NCBI GenBank assembly: GCA_023422835.1
Contig: JAFAGI010000009.1
Location: 93,160 to 157,159, forward strand
Reading direction: 5' to 3'
DNA from: Bacteroidota bacterium
GTDB taxonomy: Bacteria > Bacteroidota > Bacteroidia > Chitinophagales > Chitinophagaceae
Length of the DNA: 64,000 nt
This document shows, one piece after another, positions 54,046-63,650 of this stretch. A program made the position numbers and the translations under genes. The notes beneath the pieces are model-generated. The model saw only the letters and a list, made by a program, of their open reading frames with translations. It did not search any database and was not told the origin of the DNA. Numbering within the stretch: position 1 is the first letter of the stretch; every line of letters begins with the position of its first letter.

Positions 54046-54555
54046 ATGAATACTGAGCATACGAATCCGCCGTTATTTGAGCGGTTTTCGAACAAAATTA
54101 CACAGATAACCGGCAGTTCAGCAGCGTTTGCCATTGCAACATCAACTGTGATTATCTGGGCTGTGAGCGGGCCTTTTTTTAACTACTCCGAATATTGGCA
54201 ATTGATGATCAATACCGGCACCACTATTATAACTTTCTTAATGGTTTTCCTGATACAGAAATCGCAGAACAAGGATTCAAAGGCCATACAGCTAAAGCTT
54301 AATGAGCTCATTGCAGCTACTCGTGGCGCCAGCAACCGGCTGGTAGGTGCCGAAGACCTTACCGAGCAGGAGCTTGATGAACTGCGTGACCTTTATATGC
54401 GCATGGCAGAGGTGGCTATGAACAAAAAAAATAAAATGGCTACCACCACCATTGAAAAAGAGATCACACACCTGGGCAGCAAAGTAGAGCATATTGAAGA
54501 AAAGGTAGACCAGATAGAAGAACAGGTAGATGAGCTTAAGGACAATATACATTAG
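54046..54555 (+). CDS. Low-affinity iron permease family protein with coiled-coil tail
   Basis: A 169-residue inner-membrane protein from the ATG MNTEHTNPPLFERFS; an ATG 13 codons upstream is less typical. Two hydrophobic helices at about 25-45 and 50-75 carry the family stretch SSAAFAIATSTVIIWAVSGPFFNYSEYWQLMINTGTTIITFLMVFLIQKSQNKD, followed by AIQLKLNELI, and then a helical domain. The last ~35 residues repeat a heptad (HIEEKVDQIEEQVDEL), a predicted coiled coil. The family name comes from yeast Fet4; the transport role in bacteria is unproven. Confidence 0.72.
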   Translation: MNTEHTNPPLFERFSNKITQITGSSAAFAIATSTVIIWAVSGPFFNYSEYWQLMINTGTTIITFLMVFLIQKSQNKDSKAIQLKLNELIAATRGASNRLVGAEDLTEQELDELRDLYMRMAEVAMNKKNKMATTTIEKEITHLGSKVEHIEEKVDQIEEQVDELKDNIH

Positions 54556-54773
54556 TTTCCAAGCTTTGCGCAAACTGCCATCACAGGTTTTGAGAGAAAG
54601 CTACCGCATATAAAATTGCGGCCCTTGCCGGTAATTAATTTACTTCGGAATGCGGGCAGCAACATGTTAGGTGCTGGTATCATTCCTGCATACTTGTGCC
54701 GGTCAAGCCCGGTAGCCTGTAAGGGTTCTTCTGAAAGAGCTGTTGAATAAAGTACATGGCAGCTATAGTGACA

Positions 54774-55575
54774 ATATAAGGATATGAATATTGTAACCCG
54801 CCACCACATAGCTGCCCGGCGTTTCCAACGGTCCGGTAAGCAATCCGCCATCGGGCGACTTATAATAAACGGATGACCAGCGTACCAACTTCACCACGGA
54901 TTGGCAATACCATCCATCGAACTGTTCATGCACAAATTTCCGACATAATTTTTCTTTAATAAAACCTATCTCATTCAGCGTTTTACCCGTAAAATCAAAC
55001 CCCATGATCTTTACGGCTACAGGGTTTAGACGTTCAAATACAACATCGGCGGCATTTTGCTGCTCATGAAAAATAAGTTTACAGATAGCTGAGGCAATGT
55101 TGATGCCGTAGAACAATTTGCGGAATTTTTATTTGGAAGTTTTTAAAGCTCTTGCCGCCAGCGTATGCGCTACTGCGCGATGGGTATGCCGGGCCACTTC
55201 CTTTATTACAGATATCTCATCGTCTGTACATTCCTTTAGGCTTATCCTGTGCTACCACAAATGAGCCTTTAAGCACACCGCCGCCGTAGATAGGCAACAT
55301 TACCACGGTGCGTACGCTGAGATCTTTCATAGTAGCATATTCCCCTTATCCAGACTTGTATCTGTAGCCAGGTTGCATGACACAAAGGTTTTGTCCTTTT
55401 TCAGATGCGAGGTTATCAGCGGGTGGTTATTATCATGATGGTTGCGTACCATGCTGCTGGTAAGCCCCGGCGCTATGTTAAAGTGCAACATCTGTTCTAT
55501 CACGCTGATACTTAGCGTATGGCATTAATAATTTCCTTGCGGTCAGCTAAGATTGGGTAGTAATACCTGCCGGTA
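54774..55575 (-). pseudogene. Decayed GAF-PAS sensor (histidine kinase-type) gene
   Basis: Reading the minus strand, a GAF-like region is spread over three frames: YYPILADRKEIINAIR, then LSISVIEQMLHFNIAPGLTS and TFVSCNLATDTSLDKGNM, then EYATMKDLSVRTVVMLPIYG and GGVLKGSFVVAQDK, then ECTDDEISVIKEVARHTHRA and ending LAARALKTSK with a stop. Each join needs a frameshift. Just after it a 117-residue frame (54763-55116) encodes a PAS-like domain (FRKLFYGINIASAICKLIF, ERLNPVAVKIMGFDFTGKT, FDGWYCQSVVKLVRWSS). The kinase domain is missing. At least three frameshifts and a missing end mark it as a fossil. Confidence 0.72.
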
Positions 55576-55655
55576 ATTACCGGTAAGGTTTAAATCGTAT
55601 ACCTGATGCAGTAGTGCCGTACAGATATTGCGGCGGTACAGGCTGATGGGAGGGA

Positions 55656-55683
55656 TAAAAAAAGGACGCTGTTTCAGCGTCCT
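55656..55683 (-). terminator. Rho-independent terminator of tRNA-Leu
   Basis: On the minus strand a 9-bp perfect stem (AGGACGCTG with CAGCGTCCT), a three-base loop and a run of seven T, starting two bases after the tRNA end. Confidence 0.9.
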
Positions 55684-55684
55684 G

Positions 55685-55768
55685 TGCCCAGAACAGGAAT
55701 CGAACCTGCACTCCCTTGCGGAAACCAGATTTTGAGTCTAGCGCGTCTACCAATTCCGCCATCTGGGC
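55685..55768 (-). tRNA. tRNA-Leu(CAA)
   Basis: 84 bases on the minus strand. The acceptor stem GCCCAGA pairs with TCTGGGC, with discriminator A. The D-arm reads GGCGGAATTGGTAGACGCGC; the anticodon loop CTCAAAA has anticodon CAA between CTAGA and TCTGG. A long variable arm (GTTTCCGCAAGGGAGTG) is typical for leucine, and the T-arm is GGTTCGATTCC. CCA is not encoded. A terminator begins two bases later, so the tRNA is a single-gene unit. Confidence 0.95.
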
Positions 55769-55838
55769 AAATTTTCATGTTGGGATTGCAAAAGTATAAT
55801 AAGATTTTCAATCTATAGCATTTTTGCATTACTTTTTA

Positions 55839-56549
55839 TCATAAATGCAGGTAATAGGTTTTCAGCAGGGCTATAAACCGTTCGCTATACCCTCCGGCAT
55901 CTTCCCTGATGGTTATTGTTTCCATGCACATTTCCCTTTTGGTGCGTGCAAGAAATAAAATGCTACGAAAAACATCATGCACAGGCGTCTGCTTTACCAG
56001 GTAAATCTGTTGCGGGTAAAAACCGGCCTTTTGCGCCATATCTATAAAATATGCATGCCGCGAATAGGGCAAGAGCACACAAAACAGCCCCTGCCGGGAC
56101 AGCAGGCGGTCAACAGCGGCATTCAACTGTTGCAGGCTTAATGTACTGCCGTGGTGTGCCATATTTTTCTTTTCATTTGCAGATGTAAGATGGTGCTGGT
56201 AAAATGGGGGGTTTGAGAATACGATGTCGTAGCTATTGCTGATTAGCGAGGCATGATCCATGATGTCAGTATGTACCAGCCTCAGGTTTTGGAAAGGTGA
56301 ATTGCGGAAGTTTTCATCAGCCTGCAAGGCAGCATCTGCGTCAATTTCAACAGCATCGATCATAGACTGCGGGTGCTGCTGGGCAAACATCAGCGAAAGC
56401 AGGCCGGTGCCTGCTCCGATATCCAGCGCCTGCGGGAAATTTCCCGCAGGCAGCAAACTTCCGAACAGGCAGGCATCTGTACATACTTTCATAGCTGTGC
56501 GTTCCTGGTGTACGGTAAATTGTTTGAACCTGAAAAAACTGTTGCCCAT
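55839..56549 (-). CDS. trmN6: tRNA1(Val) (adenine(37)-N6)-methyltransferase (YfiC/TrmN6)
   Basis: A 236-residue SAM-dependent N6-adenine methyltransferase that modifies A37 of tRNA1(Val). The start MGNSFFRFKQFTVHQERTAMKVCTDACLFGS fits the family exactly. Motif I is DIGAGTG at 43-49 and the catalytic NPPF at 113-116 (FSNPPFYQHH). The C-terminal half (HDVFRSILFLARTKREM, ending in TYYLHL) is standard. It is on the minus strand, between tRNA-Leu and the ATP synthase genes. Confidence 0.92.
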   Translation of the reverse strand: MGNSFFRFKQFTVHQERTAMKVCTDACLFGSLLPAGNFPQALDIGAGTGLLSLMFAQQHPQSMIDAVEIDADAALQADENFRNSPFQNLRLVHTDIMDHASLISNSYDIVFSNPPFYQHHLTSANEKKNMAHHGSTLSLQQLNAAVDRLLSRQGLFCVLLPYSRHAYFIDMAQKAGFYPQQIYLVKQTPVHDVFRSILFLARTKREMCMETITIREDAGGYSERFIALLKTYYLHL

Positions 56550-56786
56550 AATGCAAAAGTAAGCAGTTAAGCATTTACACGTGGTTTATCACCTACATGG
56601 CGGCTAAAGCTCCTTACCTACCTTGTGGTTTCGTTTTCTTTTTACAGGTATGCGCGCAAGGGTGCACCATGATTTCGTTTCTGGTAAAATGCTGTGCAAT
56701 TTAACCACGTTCTTTGTGGAAATCCTGTGCTTTTTGCTGCCTTTTAGCCGGCATTTCGCAAACACAAAGTGCACAGCAACTGCTGA
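56550..56786 (+). other. Interval with degenerate intergenic repeat
   Basis: No gene is seen. The words CCTTGTGGTTTCG, ATTTAACCACGTTCTTTGTG and GCAAACACAAAGTGCACAG are of the same degenerate repeat type as 19155-19345. Confidence 0.45.
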
Positions 56787-56818
56787 TAAAAAAGAACCAC
56801 CCTGTGGAGAGTGGCTCT
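56787..56818 (-). terminator. Terminator directly after atpA
   Basis: On the minus strand an 8-bp stem (AGAGCCAC with GTGGTTCT, one G-T pair), a ten-base loop and TTTTTT, 22 bases past the atpA stop. It marks the end of the ATP synthase transcript. Confidence 0.8.
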
Positions 56819-56839
56819 GTTGTTTATAGTTTAGAAACC

Positions 56840-58417
56840 TTATTTAAAATGCGGAATAATTGTGTTGGCCAATTCCACCATTTGCTTAATGCCTTCTTCA
56901 GGCAAATTACCTTTCTTAAATTCACCTAAAATTTCCGGCAATTTATTTTCCATTTCCAGCAAAAACTGTTTTTCAAAGTCTTTGATCTTTTTTACCGGTA
57001 CATCTTTGAGCAATCCTTGCGTACCCAGGTAAATAATAGCTATTTGTTTTTCTACTTTATACGGAGAGAATTGGGGCTGTTTCAGTATTTCTACGTTGCG
57101 CGCACCTTTGTCAATTACGTTTTTAGTGGCTGCGTCCAGGTCGCCCCCGAATTTAGAGAAGGCTTCCATTTCACGATATAGCGCCTGGTCCAGTTTCAGG
57201 GTGCCAGCAACTTTTTTCATGGATTTGATCTGTGCATTACCACCCACACGGCTTACAGAAATACCCACGTTGATCGCAGGGCGTATGCCTGAGAGGAAGA
57301 GGTTGGTTTCCAGAAATATTTGTCCGTCTGTAATAGAGATTACGTTGGTAGGAATGTAGGCAGATACGTCACCCGCCTGTGTTTCAATGATCGGCAATGC
57401 CGTAAGTGAACCGCCGCCTTTTACCATATGCCTGATAGATTCCGGCAGGTCGTTCATATTCTTAGCCACCTCGTCATTGTTGATCACTTTTGCAGCTCTT
57501 TCCAGCAAGCGGCTGTGCAGGTAAAACACGTCGCCCGGATACGCCTCGCGTCCCGGCGGGCGGCGAAGGAGCAGGGAAACCTCGCGGTAAGCAACAGCCT
57601 GTTTAGACAAATCATCATAGATGATCAGTGCAGGGCGGCCTGTATCGCGGAAAAATTCTCCGATGGCCGCACCGGCAAAAGGTGCATAAAACTGCAGCGG
57701 AGCAGGGTCAGATGCTGAGGCTGCAACAATGGTGGTATAAGCCATAGCGCCGTGGTCTTCCAGCGTTTTCATTACACCCGCAATGGTAGATGCTTTCTGG
57801 CCTATTGCCACGTATATACAATAAACCGGGTTGCCGGCATCGAAAAATTCTTTCTGGTTGATGATGGTATCCACGCAGATGGCTGTTTTACCGGTCTGTC
57901 GGTCGCCGATCACCAGTTCACGCTGACCGCGGCCTATAGGGATCATGGCATCAATAGCCTTGACACCTGTTTGCAGGGGTTCTTTTACCGGCTCTCGGAA
58001 AATAACACCCGGCGCCTTGCGCTCCAAAGGCATTTCATAGAGTTGCCCCTGTATCGGGCCCTTGCCGTCAATAGCCTCTCCCAATGTATTGATAACCCTT
58101 CCAACCAAACCTTCACCCACGTTGATGGAAGCGATCAGCCCTGTTCTTTTTGCCCTGTCTCCTTCCCGGATACCTGTACTTTCACCCATCAATACCACAC
58201 CCACGTTATCTTCTTCCAGGTTCAGTGCAATTGCTCTTACCCCATTATCAAACTCCACCAATTCCCCTGCCTGTACGCTGTTTAATCCGTAAATACGGGC
58301 AATACCATCGCCCACCTGAAGTACGGTTCCTACTTCTTCCAAATCAGCAGACACATTGAAATTGCTTAATTGTTGTCTTAATATCGCTGATATCTCATCT
58401 GGTTTAATTTCCGGCAT
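56840..58417 (-). CDS. atpA: ATP synthase F1 subunit alpha
   Basis: A 525-residue non-catalytic nucleotide-binding subunit of the F1 hexamer. Walker A GDRQTGKT is at 171-178. The alpha signature [14 protein letters not shown] is present with the usual Arg finger region, and the N-terminus ([17 protein letters not shown]) is typical. Five genes atpB-E-F-H-A run on the minus strand with short gaps, and atpA is last. A terminator lies 22 bases after the stop, and atpG does not follow. The beta and epsilon genes are also absent here, as usual for Bacteroidota, where atpD-atpC is a separate locus. Confidence 0.97.
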   Translation of the reverse strand: MPEIKPDEISAILRQQLSNFNVSADLEEVGTVLQVGDGIARIYGLNSVQAGELVEFDNGVRAIALNLEEDNVGVVLMGESTGIREGDRAKRTGLIASINVGEGLVGRVINTLGEAIDGKGPIQGQLYEMPLERKAPGVIFREPVKEPLQTGVKAIDAMIPIGRGQRELVIGDRQTGKTAICVDTIINQKEFFDAGNPVYCIYVAIGQKASTIAGVMKTLEDHGAMAYTTIVAASASDPAPLQFYAPFAGAAIGEFFRDTGRPALIIYDDLSKQAVAYREVSLLLRRPPGREAYPGDVFYLHSRLLERAAKVINNDEVAKNMNDLPESIRHMVKGGGSLTALPIIETQAGDVSAYIPTNVISITDGQIFLETNLFLSGIRPAINVGISVSRVGGNAQIKSMKKVAGTLKLDQALYREMEAFSKFGGDLDAATKNVIDKGARNVEILKQPQFSPYKVEKQIAIIYLGTQGLLKDVPVKKIKDFEKQFLLEMENKLPEILGEFKKGNLPEEGIKQMVELANTIIPHFK

Positions 58418-58446
58418 TTCTTTTTTATTTTTAAATGAACTGTTTT

Positions 58447-59010
58447 TTATCGAATATTATGTTCGTACAAATTTGATTTAAATTGCTTGCTGATGTCTTT
58501 CAGGTCGCGCTGTATGCTGGCATCCACCAGGTTGCCGTGGTACTCCAGTATAAAGCCGCCAATGATATCGGGGTTTACAACGGTTTCCAGCTGTATCTTC
58601 TCAAAGCTGGTTTCTTCCTTCAGCTTATTCATAAAAGTTTCCCTGGCTTCAGGGGTTAGTTCTTTGGCAGTAGTCAATTTTACTTCGTGAATGCCCATTA
58701 CTTCGTTGTACTGCCCTACAAAAGCTTCCAGTATTTGTAAAAGGTTTTTCTCCCTGTCTTTTTTTATCAATAGCTGTATAAAGCGTGAAGTAAGCTCGCT
58801 GATCTTTCCCTGTACAACTGCATGGATGATGCTCCACTTTTTATCTGCGGCGATCACCGGGCTGCTGACCAGGTTTCTGAATTCACGGCTTTGCTTTGCC
58901 ACGTCAATCATGTAAAGCACATCGCGGTAAACCTCGTCTAACTTGTTCTGCTCCTGCGCTATTCCCACAAGGCTCTTTGCGTAAACCGATGCTAAAAGAT
59001 TGTTCTGCAT
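58447..59010 (-). CDS. atpH: ATP synthase F1 subunit delta
   Basis: A 187-residue stator subunit that links F1 to the b-subunits. It has the helical N-terminal half ([24 protein letters not shown]) and the C-terminal family region [24 protein letters not shown] then [26 protein letters not shown]. Length is normal. It lies 27 bases after atpF and 29 bases before atpA. Confidence 0.93.
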   Translation of the reverse strand: MQNNLLASVYAKSLVGIAQEQNKLDEVYRDVLYMIDVAKQSREFRNLVSSPVIAADKKWSIIHAVVQGKISELTSRFIQLLIKKDREKNLLQILEAFVGQYNEVMGIHEVKLTTAKELTPEARETFMNKLKEETSFEKIQLETVVNPDIIGGFILEYHGNLVDASIQRDLKDISKQFKSNLYEHNIR

Positions 59011-59037
59011 GCTTTATGTGTGAATTTCCTTTTTAAA

Positions 59038-59532
59038 TTAATTTAATTTTACGTCCTGTACCAGGTCATTGATATATGCTTCCTGTGCAGACTTATCTTG
59101 CAGTTGCCTGCGCAATATTTTTTCTGAAAGCTCTACCACCAGCTCGCCCACTCTGTTTTTCACATCTATCATGGCTTGGTTTTTCTGTTGGTCTATCACT
59201 AACCTCGCATCAGCTACAATCCTGTTGAATTCTGCTTTGGCTTTCTCCTGCGATTCGGCAATGATCTTATCTCCGGCTTCTTTGGCTTCTTTCAGCATCA
59301 TGGTTCTTTCTTCGGCAGCTTTCAGCAGCAGTTGTTCATTTTCACTTTTCAGGCTGGCCATTTCATGCCTGGCTTTTTCAGCAGCAGATAATGATTCGGC
59401 AATACCTGTTTCCCTGTCATTGAGCATTTTAAGTATAGGCTTCCAGGCAAACTTGGCCAGGATAACCATTACAATAATAAATGCAATGAGCATGTATAAG
59501 AAATATCCTAAACCGGGCAATAGTAATTCCAT
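59038..59532 (-). CDS. atpF: ATP synthase F0 subunit b
   Basis: A 164-residue peripheral-stalk subunit with one N-terminal membrane helix (about 8-26, GYFLYMLIAFIIVMVILAKFAWKPI), followed by a long charged helix (coiled coil) to the end. Length and layout match. It lies between atpE and atpH. Confidence 0.93.
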   Translation of the reverse strand: MELLLPGLGYFLYMLIAFIIVMVILAKFAWKPILKMLNDRETGIAESLSAAEKARHEMASLKSENEQLLLKAAEERTMMLKEAKEAGDKIIAESQEKAKAEFNRIVADARLVIDQQKNQAMIDVKNRVGELVVELSEKILRRQLQDKSAQEAYINDLVQDVKLN

Positions 59533-59621
59533 ATAGTAATGATTAAATTTTCTCTCTTAAAAAAATAAATTTATTGCACCCGCCGTCCTGTACTTTGAGT
59601 GCAATAAATAACTTGTACAAA

Positions 59622-59876
<255 letters not shown>

Positions 59877-59910
59877 TTATTTATTAAAAAAAATCGTTGT
59901 TCCAAAAATT

Positions 59911-61095
59911 TTATGCTGCAGCTATTTCATGCTTGTCATCATGTGCGTGCGCATGGTCGCCGTGTGTAGAAGGCTCTATAGACTGCCCGATAAACACAGC
60001 GGTAAGCATGGTAAAGATAAACGCCTGAATAAAAGCTACCAGCAATTCTATACAATACATAAAAATGGCAAACGCAATAGATACGGGAGCAAAGCCTGCA
60101 CCCGCCACTGTTGACATATTACCAAAAATAAAGATCAATGAAATAAAGCTCAGGATAATGATGTGCCCCGCCGTCATGTTGGCAAAGAGACGTATCATCA
60201 GGGCAGCCGGCTTGATCAACAGACTCAGCAGCTCTACCGGGGCCAGGATCAGCTTCACCGGAACGGGTATGCCCGGAGCCCATAAAGTGTGTGCCCAAAA
60301 TTCTTTGTTGGTACTAATGAGAATATACACAAACGCTATAAGCGCCAGTACACCCGTAAACGCAATATTGCCGGAAGAGTTGGCGGCGCCGGGTATCAGG
60401 CCCATGAGATTATTGATTAAAATAAAGAAAAATAACGTAAGCAGGAAAGGCATATACCGGTTGTGCTTGCCGTAAAGGTTTGGCCTGGCAATATCGTCGC
60501 GCACAAAAGTTATTACCGGCTCTATGAGGTTTTGCAGGCCGGTAGGCGCCTTTTTGGGGCCATTTCTCCTGGCGCTTTTAGCCACGCTGGTCATAATCAG
60601 TATCAGCAGGATAGCTGAAAGCAGCATCTGTGCTACGTTTTTGGTGATGGAAAGATCGTATACTTTAGATCCGTCTTCCGCAACAATGCTTCCTGCGTGC
60701 AGGCCTGCAACAGCAGCTGAATCAACGCCCAATGCTTTTTGCTCGTCAATATAATGCTCGTCTACCATCCTGTAGCCTTTGTATGGCTGCAGGTGACCGG
60801 CATGGCCGAACTTGCTGGACAGGAACATATCCACGCCTTTGGCAGGCGAATACAGGATCACAGGCAAAGGCAGGCTCGCATGGAAATCACCGATACTGAA
60901 AAAATGAAATTCATGCGCATCCAATACGTGGTGAATAATGGCATTTCCGGCATTGAACTCGGCTTTTTCAACACGCTCTTCCTGGGCAACAGACATTAAA
61001 GCGCTGCTATCCTGGGCATAAGAAATGCAACAGAACAATGATAAAACAACAATAAAATGAATGCGGATAAAGAATCTGTAACCCTTCGATGCCAT
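59911..61095 (-). CDS. atpB: ATP synthase F0 subunit a, long Bacteroidota form
   Basis: A 394-residue proton-channel subunit. A signal-like segment at about 12-28 (VVLSLFCCISYAQ) is followed by about 115 periplasmic residues not found in E. coli AtpB, then the membrane domain from about 150. The essential Arg lies in LIKPAALMIRLFANMTAGH. The C-terminus ends in the His-rich GDHAHAHDDKHE. Bacteroidota AtpB is commonly this long. It is the first gene of the operon; no atpI or bactofilin-type gene precedes it, and the divergent oligopeptidase B starts 229 bases away. Confidence 0.94.
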   Translation of the reverse strand: MASKGYRFFIRIHFIVVLSLFCCISYAQDSSALMSVAQEERVEKAEFNAGNAIIHHVLDAHEFHFFSIGDFHASLPLPVILYSPAKGVDMFLSSKFGHAGHLQPYKGYRMVDEHYIDEQKALGVDSAAVAGLHAGSIVAEDGSKVYDLSITKNVAQMLLSAILLILIMTSVAKSARRNGPKKAPTGLQNLIEPVITFVRDDIARPNLYGKHNRYMPFLLTLFFFILINNLMGLIPGAANSSGNIAFTGVLALIAFVYILISTNKEFWAHTLWAPGIPVPVKLILAPVELLSLLIKPAALMIRLFANMTAGHIIILSFISLIFIFGNMSTVAGAGFAPVSIAFAIFMYCIELLVAFIQAFIFTMLTAVFIGQSIEPSTHGDHAHAHDDKHEIAAA

Positions 61096-61272
61096 GTTTT
61101 ATAGAAATTTGGGCAAATATAAGGTTGATTGTGTAAAATAACGAAATTTAAGGCTAAAAAATTAGCCTTTGCAGCAAATCCGACTCCCCTTCTGAAGATC
61201 GGAATAATTGCCGGCAAGATTCAATCATCCCTTGCGAGGAAAAGGATCTGCAGCAACAATTATTGCCACTGG

Positions 61273-61303
61273 TTTGCAGGTTCAATACAATTCTGTAATT
61301 TTC
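61273..61303 (+). promoter_or_regulatory. Promoter for the oligopeptidase B gene
   Basis: TTTG at 61273-61276 and TAATTTTC at 61296-61303 are 19 bases apart, the spacing of Bacteroidota -33 and -7 elements. The -7 differs from TAnnTTTG only in the last base. The ATG at 61324 is 20 bases downstream. Confidence 0.6.
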
Positions 61304-61323
61304 GCCTTAAAAAAAATTTTTAT

Positions 61324-63462
61324 ATGCAATATAAACCCTTTTCATTATTCATTATTTCCCTGTTTTTATTTTCACTAACCACAATGAGCCAGCAAAAATA
61401 TACATGGCCGAACGCCAAACCTCCCATAGCACTAAAAAAAGAACGCATCAGGAATGTGCACAACGACCCCGTAAACGATAATTATTACTGGATGTACGAT
61501 TTTTTCGGCAAAGGACCCGACAGCGCCAGGGTGATTGACTACCTGGCTGCTGAAAATGCCTACCTGGATGCCATGATGAAGGATACAGAACCCCTACAGC
61601 AGAAACTGTTCAAAGAAATGCGCGGCAGGATAAAGGAGAAGGATGAATCTGTGCCTTACCTGCTCAACGGCTATTACTATTACACACGCACCGAAGACGG
61701 CAAACAATATTTTAAGTATTGCAGAAAAAAAGGCAGCCTGAAAGCGCCAGAAGAAATATTGTTAGACGTAGATAAAATGGCAGAAGGCTATCCTTACTAC
61801 TCAGCTACCGGCTTTTCCATTAGCCCAGACAACAACAAAATGATATTCGGCGTAGACCAGGTTTCCAGGAGGCAATACAAACTATTTTTAAAAGACCTGA
61901 AAACCGGTAAGATCACAGACTTAAAGATCAGCAATACAACAGGCAGCGCTACCTGGGCCAACGATAATAAAACATTCTTCTACACTTCAAAAAATCCCGA
62001 AACATTACTCACGGAAAAGATCATGCGGCACACGCTTGGCGCCGGCGCTGATAAAGATGTGGTGGTGTACGAAGAGAAAGACAATACCAACTACATTGGC
62101 CAAGGCAAGTCTAAAAACAAAAAATATATTTTCATCAATTCTTCTTCTACCACCTCTTCTGAAATCCGCTATATTCCTGCGGATAAGCCGATGGAGGCTT
62201 TTAAAGTATTCCAGCCAAGGATGAAGAATGTGCTTTACAGCGTGGTTCCGCTTGAAAATAAATTCCTGATCCTTACCAATAAAGATGCGTTGAATTTTAA
62301 AGTGATGGAAACACCCCTGCATAAAACGGATGTTGCTGCCTGGAAAGATTTTTTACCACACAGAAAAGATGTACTGATTGAAGGTATAGATGCATTTAAA
62401 AACTTCCTGGTTTTTACCGAAAGGCAAAACGGCCTTAACCACATTGTGATTTTAAACAGGCAAACCGGCAAAAAAGAATTCCTGAAATTCGATGAACCCG
62501 CCTATACCCTTTCTCCTTCGGGCAATGCGGAATATAATACAGACAATTTCCGATTTGGCTATACATCGCTGATAACGCCGGCTTCACAATACGAACAAAA
62601 CCTGGCAACAGGCAAACGCGCCTTGCTAAAGCAGCAGGAAGTTGTTGGCGGTTACGATAAATCACAATATGTTACCGAGCGCTTATTTGCTACTGCTAAA
62701 GACGGCACAAAGATCCCTGTTTCCATTGTTTATAAAAAAGGATTTCAAAAAGACGGCAATGCCCCGTTGCTGCAATATGCTTACGGGAGCTACGGCAATA
62801 GCATGAATGCCAGTTTCAGCACCTCCAGGCTCAGCCTGCTCGACAGAGGGTTTGCCTACGCGATTGCACATATCCGAGGCGGTGAAGAGATGGGGCGGCA
62901 ATGGTACGAAGATGGCAAAATGATGAAGAAGAAAAACACCTTCACAGATTTTATAGACGTTTCTGAGTACCTGATCAAAGAAAAATTCACTTCTCCGCAG
63001 CATCTGTACGCACAGGGCGGCAGCGCAGGCGGCCTGCTGATGGGCGCGGTGGCAAATATGGCCCCGCAGTTGTACAATGGCATGATTGCGCAGGTGCCTT
63101 TTGTAGACGTGATCAATACCATGCTTGATGAAAGCATACCGCTAACCACGAACGAATACGACGAATGGGGCAATCCCAAAAACAAAGAGGCATACATGTA
63201 TATGAAAAGCTATTCGCCCTATGAAAATATTGAAAGAAAAAACTATCCCAACCTGCTTGTTACCACCGGGCTGCACGACAGCCAGGTGCAATATTTTGAG
63301 CCTGCTAAATGGGTAGCCAAACTCCGCGATTATAAAACCGGCAACAACGTGATATTGCTGAAAACCGATATGGAATACGGCCACGGCGGCGCCAGCGGCC
63401 GCTTTGATTACCTGAAAGATGTAGCTTTGGTTTACGCATTTTTATTAAAGCTGGAAAAATAA
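61324..63462 (+). CDS. ptrB: Oligopeptidase B (S9 family), exported
   Basis: A 712-residue serine peptidase that cuts short peptides after Arg or Lys. The start is the ATG giving MQYKPFSLFIISLFLFSLTT, a signal peptide ending MSQQ; an open frame upstream of it is not credible since it crosses the promoter. A beta-propeller N-domain (about 60-420) is followed by the alpha/beta-hydrolase domain. The triad is Ser 567 (GGSAGG), Asp 652 (LHDSQVQY) and His 687 (YGHGGASGR), and the HIRGGEEMGRQWYEDGK region is typical. A signal peptide is unusual for E. coli PtrB but normal in Bacteroidota, so it acts in the periplasm. Confidence 0.93.
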   Translation: MQYKPFSLFIISLFLFSLTTMSQQKYTWPNAKPPIALKKERIRNVHNDPVNDNYYWMYDFFGKGPDSARVIDYLAAENAYLDAMMKDTEPLQQKLFKEMRGRIKEKDESVPYLLNGYYYYTRTEDGKQYFKYCRKKGSLKAPEEILLDVDKMAEGYPYYSATGFSISPDNNKMIFGVDQVSRRQYKLFLKDLKTGKITDLKISNTTGSATWANDNKTFFYTSKNPETLLTEKIMRHTLGAGADKDVVVYEEKDNTNYIGQGKSKNKKYIFINSSSTTSSEIRYIPADKPMEAFKVFQPRMKNVLYSVVPLENKFLILTNKDALNFKVMETPLHKTDVAAWKDFLPHRKDVLIEGIDAFKNFLVFTERQNGLNHIVILNRQTGKKEFLKFDEPAYTLSPSGNAEYNTDNFRFGYTSLITPASQYEQNLATGKRALLKQQEVVGGYDKSQYVTERLFATAKDGTKIPVSIVYKKGFQKDGNAPLLQYAYGSYGNSMNASFSTSRLSLLDRGFAYAIAHIRGGEEMGRQWYEDGKMMKKKNTFTDFIDVSEYLIKEKFTSPQHLYAQGGSAGGLLMGAVANMAPQLYNGMIAQVPFVDVINTMLDESIPLTTNEYDEWGNPKNKEAYMYMKSYSPYENIERKNYPNLLVTTGLHDSQVQYFEPAKWVAKLRDYKTGNNVILLKTDMEYGHGGASGRFDYLKDVALVYAFLLKLEK

Positions 63463-63613
63463 ATGATGAATGGTTTATTGATGAGTGAGGGAGTGATAGA
63501 CGATGAGCGATAAAGAGGTTGGGGAGTTGAGATCTGCTGTCTCCTCATTTTAGTTTTTTAATCCACAAATAACCAAGAGTAAAACAAATTATACAACAAA
63601 AACACACCGGTAT

Positions 63614-63650
63614 CAGCCCGCTCCCCGCCGGCGGGGGTTGGGGGTGGGCA
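63614..63650 (+). repeat. REP-like palindrome
   Basis: The 14-bp palindrome CCCCGCCGGCGGGG (63623-63636), flanked by GCCCGCT and followed by GTTGGGGGTGGG, has the same plan as the element at 25431-25465. Confidence 0.5.

Noticed and set aside
54552..54851. A 99-codon minus-strand frame after the GAF-PAS fossil
   Set aside because: It overlaps the PAS frame in another register, shows no recognisable domain and overlaps the end of the iron-permease gene. It may include decayed sequence, but I cannot support a gene.
55577..55762. A 61-codon minus-strand frame across tRNA-Leu (MAELVDALDSKSGFRKG)
   Set aside because: It is the well-known false translation of a tRNA gene.
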